From DASRGL01 sp035651115 (lineage in GTDB: Bacteria > Armatimonadota > Chthonomonadetes > Chthonomonadales > Chthonomonadaceae), in contig DASRGL010000323.1 of assembly GCA_035651115.1 (NCBI GenBank), forward strand, positions 1 to 17,419: a stretch of 17,419 bases of DNA, given 5' to 3'. The notes beneath the pieces are model-generated. The model searched no databases. It worked only from the letters and a program-made list of their open reading frames with translations, and was not told the origin of the DNA. Shown piece by piece: positions 1 to 6,833 of this stretch (position 1 is the stretch's first letter; the number at the start of each line of letters is the position of its first letter). The position numbers and the translations under genes were made by a program.

Positions 1-241
1 GCCAGGGGCAGCGCAGTATCTCTCCTTCCCGTCCCCAGCGATACTCCCCCGGCGCGGAGGGCAGCGTGGTTCCTTTCACGCTGCCCTGGCAGAGCGGCGC
101 GCCCTGATGCGGGCAGCGATTGCGCAGCGCATAGTAGGTTCCTCCGACGTTGAACACGCCGATAGAGATACCCTCCACCTCCACGATCTTCCTCTGTCCC
201 GGCCCGATCTCCGCCACCTTGCCGACGATATGCCGCGCCAT
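1..241 (-). CDS. Rieske [2Fe-2S] ferredoxin-like protein, partial (3' end beyond window)
   Basis: A small Rieske-type iron-sulfur protein, probably a soluble electron carrier or the ferredoxin component of an oxygenase or hydrolase system. About 80 residues are visible before the window edge. The first cluster box reads CPHQGAPLCQG (C43, H45). The second begins at C78 as LRCPW, and the expected His81 falls just outside the window. No signal peptide or membrane segment precedes the domain, so it is likely cytoplasmic. The ATG at 241 follows a strong AGGAGG-like site. The gene starts 15 nt after the amidohydrolase stop on the same strand, so the two are almost certainly co-transcribed. The family assignment is firm. 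The partner and reaction are inferred only from the neighbourhood. Confidence 0.9.
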   Translation of the reverse strand, partial: MARHIVGKVAEIGPGQRKIVEVEGISIGVFNVGGTYYALRNRCPHQGAPLCQGSVKGTTLPSAPGEYRWGREGEILRCPW

Positions 242-256
242 CGCTCGCCTCTCCTC

Positions 257-1348
257 CTACAGCCCGTACCATTCGCGCGCATTTAGCTCGAAGATGCGCT
301 TGTGCAGGGCTTCCGGCAATTTTGGGAAGGCGTTCGTCGGCGAATCGAAATCCCAGTGCGGATAGTCGGAGGAGAACATCAGGAGATGTTCCGCATCCAT
401 CATCTCCAGCATCCGCAGCAGATCCCGGCTGTCCTCCGGCTGCTCCAGCGGCTGCGAGGTCAGCCGGACGTGATCGCGCAGGTAGGCCGACGGGCGCTGC
501 TTGACCCAGGGGACTTCCGCCCGCAGCGCCTTCCACTCGGCATCGAGCCGCCAGAGCAGGCCCGGCAGCCAGGCTGAGCCGCCCTCGACCAGCACGACGC
601 GGAAGTTCGGGAACCGCTCGAACACGCCCTCGGTGAGGAAGGAGACGAGATGCGCCTGAAAGCCGAGCGACAGGCAGGTGTGCCACTCGATATAGTGAGT
701 CGGATAGCCGGGCGAGGGCTGGATGTTGATGCCCATGCCGTCCGTGCCGGGATGGATGGCGAACGGCAGGTCATGTTTCGCGCACGCCTCGTAGATGGGA
801 TAGTACTGGCGCTGACCGAACGGCGCACGCGCGCCGGAGTCGGTCATTACCTGGACAAAATGCGGATGCCCGGCCCAGCGTTCGATCTCGCGCGCCGCCG
901 CCTGTGGGTCTTGATGCGCGACCGTGATGGAGCCTTTGAATACGCCGTCCGGGTTGTACTTATCGAGCCAGGTCGCGGCAAGCCAGTCGTTGTAGGCGGC
1001 AGCGATGGCCGTGCCGAGGTCGGGATCGGGATGCAGGTTGCAGAAAGCGCGCGGCAGCAGCACGGCGTGCGCGATGCCGAACTCCTCGATAAGCTGCTGG
1101 CGGAGGAAGTCGGGATCGGTTCCCGGCCCGCCCCCGCCCGGAGGGTTGGAGTCCAGCCGTGCGCCGTGCAGCGGGTTGCCGAAGAAACCGCGCCCGCCGC
1201 CGTTCCAGCGATCGCGGAACGGCATCGGCATAAACTCCTTGATCTCCGCCGTGCTGCGCGGCCCCGGATGCACGTCGCAATCTATGATGCCGGTGCGCCG
1301 CTTCGGAGCGGTCTCCGGCGCTGGCGTTTCCACGGTCAGCGTACTCAT
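257..1348 (-). CDS. Amidohydrolase family protein (amidohydrolase_2 / ACMSD-like TIM barrel)
   Basis: A 363-residue metal-dependent hydrolase or decarboxylase of the amidohydrolase_2 superfamily. The N-terminal metal motif is IDCDVHPGP (D23, D25, H27), the Asp-containing variant of the usual HxH. A later strand carries FAIHPG, followed by a conserved block with RFPNFRVVLVEGG and, near the C terminus, MFSSDYPHWD with the expected metal-ligand Asp. I chose the ATG at 1348 because GGAG lies about 8 nt upstream. The reading frame stays open for 18 more codons upstream, but those are translated repeat sequence. P-II lies upstream and a Rieske ferredoxin downstream on the same strand. The Rieske pairing suggests a catabolic or aromatic-compound context. 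The substrate cannot be read from sequence. Confidence 0.9.
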   Translation of the reverse strand: MSTLTVETPAPETAPKRRTGIIDCDVHPGPRSTAEIKEFMPMPFRDRWNGGGRGFFGNPLHGARLDSNPPGGGGPGTDPDFLRQQLIEEFGIAHAVLLPRAFCNLHPDPDLGTAIAAAYNDWLAATWLDKYNPDGVFKGSITVAHQDPQAAAREIERWAGHPHFVQVMTDSGARAPFGQRQYYPIYEACAKHDLPFAIHPGTDGMGINIQPSPGYPTHYIEWHTCLSLGFQAHLVSFLTEGVFERFPNFRVVLVEGGSAWLPGLLWRLDAEWKALRAEVPWVKQRPSAYLRDHVRLTSQPLEQPEDSRDLLRMLEMMDAEHLLMFSSDYPHWDFDSPTNAFPKLPEALHKRIFELNAREWYGL

Positions 1349-1367
1349 GATGGTTTCTCCATACCAG

Positions 1368-1505
1368 GCCCGGCGAATAAATTCGCGGCTGGAAAGGCAC
1401 AAAGTCGGCCTGCGCCGACTCTCTCCTCAGACTCTCCCCTCTCCCGCAGTGTGGGAGAGGGGTCGGGGGTGAGGGCGCTTTGGCAGGTGCAGTTTCAACT
1501 GCCAC
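1368..1505 (-). repeat. Modular interspersed repeat, copy 1
   Basis: Read on the minus strand, this copy begins GTGGCAGTTGAAACTGC, whose core GCAGTT/AACTGC is palindromic. It continues with CCTGCCAAAGC and a CCCTCACCCC...CTCTCCC hairpin, then the palindromic module GTCGGCGCAGGCCGAC. It ends CCAGCCGCGAATTTATTCGCC. The same two ends occur at 12418-12612 and 13846-14002. This copy lies between the P-II stop (1510) and the amidohydrolase ribosome-binding site, in the transcribed orientation, so it may form RNA hairpins within a shared transcript. It encodes no protein. Confidence 0.8.
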
Positions 1506-1509
1506 TGAA

Positions 1510-1848
1510 TTAAAGCACGTCCTCGCCGCGCTCCTCGGTGCGGATGCGGATCGCGTCGTCCATCGGCAGGACGAAGATTTTGCCGTCGCCGGTCTCGCCC
1601 GTGCGCGCGTGCAGCTCGATGGTCGAAACGATCTCTTCGACCTCGTCATCCCGCGCGACGATCTCGATCTTGACCTTCATCGGCAGGTCTATGGCATAGT
1701 CCGTGCCGCGAAAGCTCTCGCGATGTCCGCGCTGGCGTCCGCTGCCCCGCACGTCGGAGACGGACAGGCCGGTGACACCGATCTCCCCCAGCGCGATCTT
1801 GACCTGGTCGAGTTTGATGGGCCGGATGATGGCCTCGATCTTCTTCAT
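1510..1848 (-). CDS. glnB: P-II family nitrogen regulatory protein (GlnB/GlnK)
   Basis: A 112-residue P-II signal-transduction protein, the usual length for the family. P-II trimers sense ATP/ADP and 2-oxoglutarate and control nitrogen-assimilation enzymes or the ammonium channel AmtB. The protein starts MKKIEAIIRPIKLDQVK. Its T-loop reads GRQRGHRESFRGTDYAID and keeps Tyr51, the residue uridylylated in proteobacterial GlnB; Tyr46 of E. coli is Phe here. The B-loop TGETGDGKIFVLP and C-terminal RIRTEE are intact. No amtB or glnA lies beside it, which is unusual, so GlnB versus GlnK cannot be decided. The amidohydrolase follows on the same strand after a repeat. The ribosome-binding site is weak (GAGG about 10 nt upstream). 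Confidence 0.95.
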   Translation of the reverse strand: MKKIEAIIRPIKLDQVKIALGEIGVTGLSVSDVRGSGRQRGHRESFRGTDYAIDLPMKVKIEIVARDDEVEEIVSTIELHARTGETGDGKIFVLPMDDAIRIRTEERGEDVL

Positions 1849-1944
1849 TCGCCGTGCCTCGCAAACAGTCCGGTATAATAGAAGTAATTGTACGCCGGAA
1901 AGGTCTCTCTTTCCTGTGACAACTCCAAGCGAGGTTCAGACGAA
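1849..1944. promoter_or_regulatory. Divergent intergenic promoter region between P-II and ferredoxin-NADP reductase
   Basis: This roughly 95-nt region separates divergently transcribed genes and must carry both promoters. A perfect -10 hexamer, TATAAT, lies on the plus strand at 1874-1879, suitable for the reductase gene, but I see no good -35 at 16-18 nt spacing. A short inverted repeat, GGAAAG/CTTTCC (1897-1902 and 1909-1914), sits in the likely reductase leader. No minus-strand promoter is convincing. Confidence 0.35.
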
Positions 1945-2967
1945 TTGACCGATACGACACCCAGCGGCGCGCACGCGCCCTCCGAAGAACTCTACGATGT
2001 GACCATTATCGGCGGCGGGCCGGTCGGTCTGTTCGGCGCGTTCTATGCCGGAATGCGCCAGATGAAGACCAAGATCATTGACAGCCTGCCCGAACTCGGC
2101 GGCCAGTTGACCGCCCTCTATCCCGAAAAATACATCTACGACATGCCGGGATTTCCCAAAATCCTGGCCCGCGACCTGGCCGCGGAGATGGCCGTCCAGG
2201 GAACGCGCTTTGGCCCGACCGTCTGCCTGGCCGAGAAAGTGCTGGGCCTGAAGCAGGAACCCGACGAGACCTATACCCTGACCTCGGATAAGGCCCTGCA
2301 CCGCACGAAGACCGTCATCATCGCTATCGGCGCGGGCGCGTTCTCGCCCAAGAAACTCGGCACGCCGGGCGTGGACGCCTTCGAGGGCAAAGGCGTCTCC
2401 TACTTCGTGCGCGATAAGTCCCAGTTCGAGGGCAAGCGCCTGCTTATCGTCGGCGGCGGCGACTCCGCGCTCGACTGGTGCATGAACCTGGAACCCCTCG
2501 CGCAACAGATCACGCTCATCCACCGCCGGGATGGATTCCGCGCCCACGAAGAGAGCGTGGACTGGCTGCTGAACCGTTCGAGAGTGGATGTGCGGCTCTG
2601 GCATGAACTGCGCCGGGTCGAAGGCAACGCCCACCTGGAACGCGCCGTCATCTTCCATAACAAGACCGAGGAGGAGACCTGCCTGGACGTGGACGCCGTG
2701 CTGCTCAACCTCGGCTTCTCCGCCGACATCGGCCCGGTCAAGGAGTGGGGACTGGAACTGGAAGGCAACGGCATCCGGGTCAACCAGCATATGGAGACGA
2801 ACCTGCCCGGCGTCTACGCGGCAGGCGACATCGCGGAGTTCGACGGCAAGATAGACCTGATTGCGACCGGCGTAGGCGAGATCTGTATCGCGGTCAACTA
2901 CGCCAAGAGCCGCATAGACCCGAAGGCCAAAGTCTTCCCCGGCCACAGCAGCAATATGAGCCTGTGA
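1945..2967 (+). CDS. Ferredoxin--NADP(+) reductase, thioredoxin-reductase-like (YumC type)
   Basis: A flavoprotein that transfers electrons between NADPH and ferredoxin. It has the two-dinucleotide-fold architecture of bacterial TrxR-like FNRs. The FAD-binding motif is IIGGGPVGLFGAFYAGMR, followed by the family block LPELGGQLTALYPEKYIYD. The NADPH-binding fold carries IVGGGDSALDW, and the C terminus has the FAD-contact motif GVYAAGDIAEFDGK. The CxxC redox pair of true thioredoxin reductase is missing, which supports FNR over TrxB. I chose the TTG at 1945 (340 residues) because GCGAGG lies about 10 nt upstream and the conserved fold starts soon after. An earlier in-frame TTG at 1888 would overlap the putative promoter. 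A Rieske ferredoxin nearby could be an electron partner, but that is speculation. Confidence 0.93.
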   Translation: MTDTTPSGAHAPSEELYDVTIIGGGPVGLFGAFYAGMRQMKTKIIDSLPELGGQLTALYPEKYIYDMPGFPKILARDLAAEMAVQGTRFGPTVCLAEKVLGLKQEPDETYTLTSDKALHRTKTVIIAIGAGAFSPKKLGTPGVDAFEGKGVSYFVRDKSQFEGKRLLIVGGGDSALDWCMNLEPLAQQITLIHRRDGFRAHEESVDWLLNRSRVDVRLWHELRRVEGNAHLERAVIFHNKTEEETCLDVDAVLLNLGFSADIGPVKEWGLELEGNGIRVNQHMETNLPGVYAAGDIAEFDGKIDLIATGVGEICIAVNYAKSRIDPKAKVFPGHSSNMSL

Positions 2968-3006
2968 CCGCAGGCGCAGGCGATAGCGACATCACGAGGT
3001 ACGAGC

Positions 3007-3558
3007 ATGGCGATAAAACAGCGGGCGACCATCGAAGACCTGTACCATGTCCCCGAACATGGCAAAGCGGAACTCGTCAACGGAGAACTGATACGCATGT
3101 CCCCGACAGGCAGAAAACCCGGTTACGCTGGCGACGAGATTTTTGTCTCCTTGCGGCAATACGCGCGACGCACTAAAAGCGGTCTGGCCGTCGGCGACAA
3201 CAGAGGCTTCCTCGTTCAGCTTCCCAACCGCCAGTCGTTCAGCCCGGATGCCGCCTTTTATGTCGGCCCGAACTCTGGAATGCGGTTCTTCGAGGGCGCG
3301 CCGCTCTTTGCCGTTGAGGTGCGCAGCGAAGGCGACTATGGCCCCCAGGCCGACCACGACATGGCAGCCAAACGCGCCGACTACTTCGCGGCGGGGACAC
3401 AGGTGGTCTGGGATGTGGATCTGCAGAGCGCGGACGTCGTTCGCAAATACACGGCTAGCCAGCCGGATCGCCCGACGGTCTATCGCCGGGGGGAACTGGC
3501 CGACGCGGAGCCTGCGCTGCCAGGATGGACGATGCCGGTAGACGACCTCTTCGAGTAG
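3007..3558 (+). CDS. Uma2-family (DUF820) restriction-endonuclease-fold protein
   Basis: A 183-residue protein of the Uma2/DUF820 family, which has a PD-(D/E)xK nuclease fold and is usually of unknown biological role. Visible family marks are the N-terminal AELVNGELIRMSPTG block, FSPDAAFY with the candidate metal ligand D81, FAVEVRSEGD with E104, and KRADYFAAGTQVVWDVD with K122. These are the expected spacings of the catalytic set, so the fold looks intact. The ATG at 3007 is preceded by GAGG. The gene starts 39 nt after the reductase stop on the same strand and may be read from its promoter, though a functional link is unlikely. It converges on the c-di-GMP gene, with 11 nt between the two stop codons. 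Confidence 0.88.
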   Translation: MAIKQRATIEDLYHVPEHGKAELVNGELIRMSPTGRKPGYAGDEIFVSLRQYARRTKSGLAVGDNRGFLVQLPNRQSFSPDAAFYVGPNSGMRFFEGAPLFAVEVRSEGDYGPQADHDMAAKRADYFAAGTQVVWDVDLQSADVVRKYTASQPDRPTVYRRGELADAEPALPGWTMPVDDLFE

Positions 3559-3569
3559 AAGCGCGCAGG

Positions 3570-5945
3570 TCAGACCTTTCGGCGTTCGGCGTTCTGGTCA
3601 ATGGCGAAGCGGCTGCCGGGCTGCGCCTTCACGCTCCGCAACATCTCGTTCAGCAGGCCCATGATCTGGGCGTAGTGCGTCAGGCGGCGGGCCTGGTTGG
3701 TCTGCGCGGCGACCGCCAGGCGGAACAGGGGCGCGCGAAGCGTGCCGCCAGCGCGGTCGGTCAGTTCGACATAGCCCTGCCGGAGGTGCGTCGCCGAATA
3801 GAACTGGGCCGGAAACGCCTCGAACCCGGCGACCAGCGCCCGACAGAGCGCGGTCACGGCGGCAGGATGCGTCACCAGCACGAAGTCGTCGCCTTCCAGG
3901 TGGGCCAGAAAGTCGTCCGGGCGTCCGCACTGTTCGGAGACTTCGTGCAGCAGATGCGCCAGCGCGCGGATCAGCGTGTCGCCGGTCGCCAGGCTGTAGC
4001 TGCGGTTGAAGGCCGATAGCCCGGTGATGTCGGCGCGCAGGATAGCCAGCGGCCCGCGCGCCGCCAATCGCTCCTCCAAAACCTGCTCCAGCCCTACGCG
4101 CCCCGGCAGGCCCGTCAGGGGATGGGCGTAGCGCTGTTCGCGCTCCCGCGCCGACAGCACCGCCTCCAGCAGCGTGCGGGTCGGCAGAACGCCTCGAAAC
4201 AGCCCCTCCCGGCGCACGATCACGATGTCCGCGTCCAGGCTGATGTCCGTGCGTGTCGTCACCTGCTGCGCCACTTCCTGGATCGGCATGTCCTCCTCAA
4301 CGCAGAGCATGTCGGTATGCATCCACTGCGCCACCGTCTCCGCAGGCAGCAGCGCCGCGACATTGGCCGCGCTCACCATGTCCAGCACATGGTCGAGCTG
4401 ATCGCGCCGCACCAGTCCCCGCGCATAGCCCTCCTCGACGACGACCGCGCTGGTCAGGCTGATGTCTCTGGCAAAGCGGCGGGCCACCTCCGCCAGCGGC
4501 GTTTCCGGCGGAACGGCGTACCCGGCCCGCGCCAGTCCGCCTATCGCTATCGGACGCCCCAGGAGAGGCTGCTGCTGCTGCCGGGCGCGCTGCCGCAGGA
4601 ATTCGCGCAGTTCGCGCGGCACGCCGCGCAGATCGTCGGACGGCTTGCCCAGCACATAGCCCTGTACGAAGGTCACGCCCAGGTCGCTGAGCGTGGTCAG
4701 TTCGGCGCGAGTCTCCGCGCCCTCCGCCAATACCTGCGTGCCGATCTGCTGCGCATACTGCATCAGCGCCGCCAGCAGCGCGCGGTTCGGCCCCTTTACG
4801 TCAATGTGGCGCACCAGTTCCCTATCTATCTTGATGAACTCCGGGCGCAGTTCGGCGATGGCGCTGAGACTGCTGTAGCCCGCGCCCACATCGTCAATGG
4901 CAATCTTGAAGCCCTGTTCCCGCAACTGCGCGATGAAGTGAAGGAGGCGTGGGAAGTCGTCCACCGCCTGCCGCTCGGTGATCTCGATGACGATGGAGGC
5001 GGGCGACAGTCCATGCTCGCGGGCGCATTGGGCCAGCGAACGCTCGCACAGTTCCAGATAGGCCAGCCCTTCCGCCTCCATGTTGATGAAGAGCGGATGC
5101 CGGATGTTCTGCTCGGCGGCGCGGGCGAAGCACTGCTCCAGGCAGGCGATGTCCACCCAGGCCACCAGGCGCGCTTTGTCCGCCGCGCGCAGCATCGAGC
5201 CGCCGCCGCGCAGCAGCGTCCCCTTCGGCCCGCGTATCAGGGCTTCATAGGCGAAAACCTGCCCGTCCCGCAGATAGGCGATGGGCTGAAACTGGGTGCG
5301 CAACTGCTTGTGAACGATGATCTCCAGCAGAGAATTCAGTTCCGCGATGTTCTCCTGGATGTCGTCCAGAGCCGGTATCCGGGAGATCGGGGTCACGGTG
5401 AAGGCGGGGGCGTCTTCGCCTGCCGACGTGGTCTCGAACATGGCGAACAGCCTACGCTCCGGTTCGCTCTCCTCTTCCGGGGAGACCGGTTCCTCTGTCC
5501 CGCCCGTGTCCTTGGACTCCTCTAACTCCTCCCGTTCTCGCGTCCCGGCAGGCCACAGGCGCAGAGCCTCCCGACTTTGGGCCGTGCCGCGCCACTCCGC
5601 GTCCAGGCTGGCGATCAGATCGCTGCGGAAGCTGTGTATCCAGAGGGCCGCCATCGGGCTATCCGTCTCTCCCGGCAGATGCACTGTAAGCGCCCAGGTC
5701 TTCGGAAGCAGGGGCCAGACGCAGACCTGGCCCGGCTCTTTCAACGCCTGGCGCGCACAGATTTCGATCTGCTCGACAGTCAGCCATTCCGGGGAAACCC
5801 ACTCCGCCGCACGCAGGAGAAAGGCAGGGTCTCCCTGTACCAGGCGCTCGACCAGGAGTTCTACCGGCTCGGAATGGGCCGCCGGCACGGGCAGCATCTC
5901 CGAATCTTGTATTGCAAAGGCAGGCAGATCATTATGAGCGTACAA
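3570..5945 (-). CDS. c-di-GMP signalling protein: EAL phosphodiesterase, CBS pair, degenerate GGDEF
   Basis: A multidomain regulator of about 791 residues. The N-terminal ~200 residues are of unknown fold and end in an acidic linker. The EAL domain follows with AYEALIRG (E234), NMEAEG, EITERQAV, IDDVGAGYSSL (D351, D352), IKIDRE, VLAEGAET and QGYVLGKP. These are the metal and catalytic residues of an active c-di-GMP phosphodiesterase. Next come two CBS-like repeats (about 480-600), which often bind adenine nucleotides. Last is a GGDEF fold (LTGLPGR near its start) whose active-site signature is EGDDF (E684-F688) rather than GGDEF, so cyclase activity is doubtful and a sensory role is possible. 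I prefer the TTG at 5945, which has AAAGG upstream. The frame is open to an ATG at 6113, but that lies inside a palindromic element. No transmembrane segment is evident. Confidence 0.9.
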   Translation of the reverse strand: MYAHNDLPAFAIQDSEMLPVPAAHSEPVELLVERLVQGDPAFLLRAAEWVSPEWLTVEQIEICARQALKEPGQVCVWPLLPKTWALTVHLPGETDSPMAALWIHSFRSDLIASLDAEWRGTAQSREALRLWPAGTREREELEESKDTGGTEEPVSPEEESEPERRLFAMFETTSAGEDAPAFTVTPISRIPALDDIQENIAELNSLLEIIVHKQLRTQFQPIAYLRDGQVFAYEALIRGPKGTLLRGGGSMLRAADKARLVAWVDIACLEQCFARAAEQNIRHPLFINMEAEGLAYLELCERSLAQCAREHGLSPASIVIEITERQAVDDFPRLLHFIAQLREQGFKIAIDDVGAGYSSLSAIAELRPEFIKIDRELVRHIDVKGPNRALLAALMQYAQQIGTQVLAEGAETRAELTTLSDLGVTFVQGYVLGKPSDDLRGVPRELREFLRQRARQQQQPLLGRPIAIGGLARAGYAVPPETPLAEVARRFARDISLTSAVVVEEGYARGLVRRDQLDHVLDMVSAANVAALLPAETVAQWMHTDMLCVEEDMPIQEVAQQVTTRTDISLDADIVIVRREGLFRGVLPTRTLLEAVLSAREREQRYAHPLTGLPGRVGLEQVLEERLAARGPLAILRADITGLSAFNRSYSLATGDTLIRALAHLLHEVSEQCGRPDDFLAHLEGDDFVLVTHPAAVTALCRALVAGFEAFPAQFYSATHLRQGYVELTDRAGGTLRAPLFRLAVAAQTNQARRLTHYAQIMGLLNEMLRSVKAQPGSRFAIDQNAERRKV

Positions 5946-6061
5946 CGGGCGATTCCTTTCGCCGGGCAAAACGGGCGTCGGTCTGTGTCGCCGCCAACCC
6001 TGCAACCCGGCGGCTCCCGTAGTTGTTCCATATCCTGCGCTCAAATCTGCAAAGCTTTGCC

Positions 6062-6185
6062 GGGTACTAAACGTACCCATCCGTGGAGCGGCTGCGCCGT
6101 CAAGCCTCCGCACAGATGCACACGGCCTTTCCCGTCCGGCAGGACGGTTGGCCGGAGGCCCTCCAGACGGGTACGTTTAGTACCC
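6062..6185. repeat. 124-bp fold-back element with 17-bp palindromic terminal inverted repeats
   Basis: The left end GGGTACTAAACGTACCC (6062-6078) and the right end GGGTACGTTTAGTACCC (6169-6185) are exact reverse complements. Each is also a palindrome around a 5-nt centre. Inside are nested complementary pairs: GCCTCCG/CGGAGGC (6104-6110, 6153-6159), CGGCC/GGCCG (6123-6127, 6150-6154) and CCGTCC/GGACGG (6132-6137, 6142-6147). The whole unit could fold as one long hairpin. It may be a MITE-like element, a structured leader, or a pair of operators 107 bp apart. I see no target-site duplication. Confidence 0.8.
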
Positions 6186-6199
6186 AGCACAGCAGAATA

Positions 6200-6235
6200 A
6201 GGGGCGGCTTCGTTGCTGGAAACGAAGCCGCCCCT
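6200..6235 (-). terminator. Strong hairpin, likely terminator of the PH-like gene
   Basis: A 15-bp perfect stem (AGGGGCGGCTTCGTT and its complement) encloses a 6-nt loop at 6215-6220. It lies about 100 nt past the stop of the minus-strand PH-like gene, followed on that strand by only a weak T-rich stretch (TTATTCTG). Termination is likely but may need help because the U-tract is poor. Confidence 0.55.
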
Positions 6236-6331
6236 GTCTTGAAGGGCATAAGAGCAAAATGTCAGAGGATGCGAAGGGCCGCGCCAGAACGCCCGCCCCG
6301 TCGCCTTCCTCCTCGGCGACGGGTCGGGCGC

Positions 6332-6709
6332 TCACGGGCTGAGCGCGTCTTCCTGCGGGATGAACGCCAGGCGAGTCGGGGCAAGCTGCTCCTCCAGGAG
6401 CGCCCTTCTCCGCTCGATGGCGCGCACCATTGAAGCGAAAGCATGTTCCTGGGGCTTGAGAAATGAGACGCAGAAATCCTCGTAGCTCTCGCGGTCTTCG
6501 CTGTCATGGAACGCCAGGTAGCCTGCCAATCCCCCTGCCGTGCGTTTGAAATCCAGCGCGGTGATCTGCTCGAGCGGAAGTTCGGTACGGGAAGCGTGCC
6601 GCCCGTACAGGTTGGAGAGCCAGCCTTCTCGCAGAATGCGAATGCGGTCCGGTAGAAGCTGAAGCGTGCCGTTGATGCCTTTGGCTTGCATCAGAGGTCG
6701 GTCTTCCAT
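6332..6709 (-). CDS. Small PH-like domain protein (DUF4429-like), function unknown
   Basis: A 125-residue soluble protein. The N-terminal two thirds looks like a bacterial PH-like beta sandwich of the DUF4429 kind: a GINGTLQLLPDRIRI strand pair, a turn containing GWLSNL, then LPLEQITALDFKRTAG and a YLAFHD strand. The C-terminal third is a charged helix (FASMVRAIERRRALLEEQL) resembling the helix that often caps this domain. No catalytic motif, signal peptide or membrane segment is visible. The ATG at 6709 has GGAG five nt upstream and a second AGGAG further up. The gene follows the nucleotidyltransferase-like gene by about 124 nt on the same strand. The family call is tentative and based on pattern; the function is unknown. 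Confidence 0.75.
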   Translation of the reverse strand: MEDRPLMQAKGINGTLQLLPDRIRILREGWLSNLYGRHASRTELPLEQITALDFKRTAGGLAGYLAFHDSEDRESYEDFCVSFLKPQEHAFASMVRAIERRRALLEEQLAPTRLAFIPQEDALSP

Positions 6710-6833
6710 GTCTGCTCCGTCTCCTTTGGTGATCTGATGCTCTAACCTCTATTGGTTTGACCGTTGTTCGTGGAGAAATGTTTCCTTTCGCCGCACAATA
6801 ACGCGATTTTCGTTCGGCAAGGAAAAGGTCTGG

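Larger units (their letters stand above)
5946..6331. other. Gene-free region with palindromes upstream of the EAL/GGDEF gene
   Basis: This stretch separates the c-di-GMP gene from the PH-like gene, both on the minus strand. It holds a 12-bp perfect palindrome, GCAAAGCTTTGC (6049-6060), the 124-bp fold-back element (6062-6185) and a 15-bp-stem hairpin (6200-6235), listed separately. I see no convincing gene or -35/-10 pair, although a promoter for the c-di-GMP gene should lie here. Confidence 0.6.

Noticed and set aside
1349..1402. N-terminal extension of the amidohydrolase
   Set aside because: These codons are translated repeat sequence; the ATG at 1348 has a proper ribosome-binding site.
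1368..1505. Possible CRISPR array in the palindromic repeats
   Set aside because: The copies are kilobases apart, have no regular spacers and no cas genes; they are dispersed hairpin elements.
1936..2946. Long open frame antisense to the ferredoxin-NADP reductase
   Set aside because: Shadow of a well-supported flavoprotein gene; no domain and no ribosome-binding site.
3007..3558. Restriction-modification system based on the Uma2 protein
   Set aside because: There is no methyltransferase or specificity gene nearby, and Uma2 proteins are usually solitary.
4122..5525. 467-residue open frame antisense to the EAL/GGDEF gene
   Set aside because: Arg/Gln/His-rich translation typical of the reverse strand of a GC-rich gene; the EAL motifs on the other strand are unambiguous.
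5946..6113. N-terminal extension of the c-di-GMP protein to an ATG at 6113
   Set aside because: The ATG lies inside the fold-back element, the extra sequence looks non-coding, and a TTG with a good AAAGG site is available at 5945.
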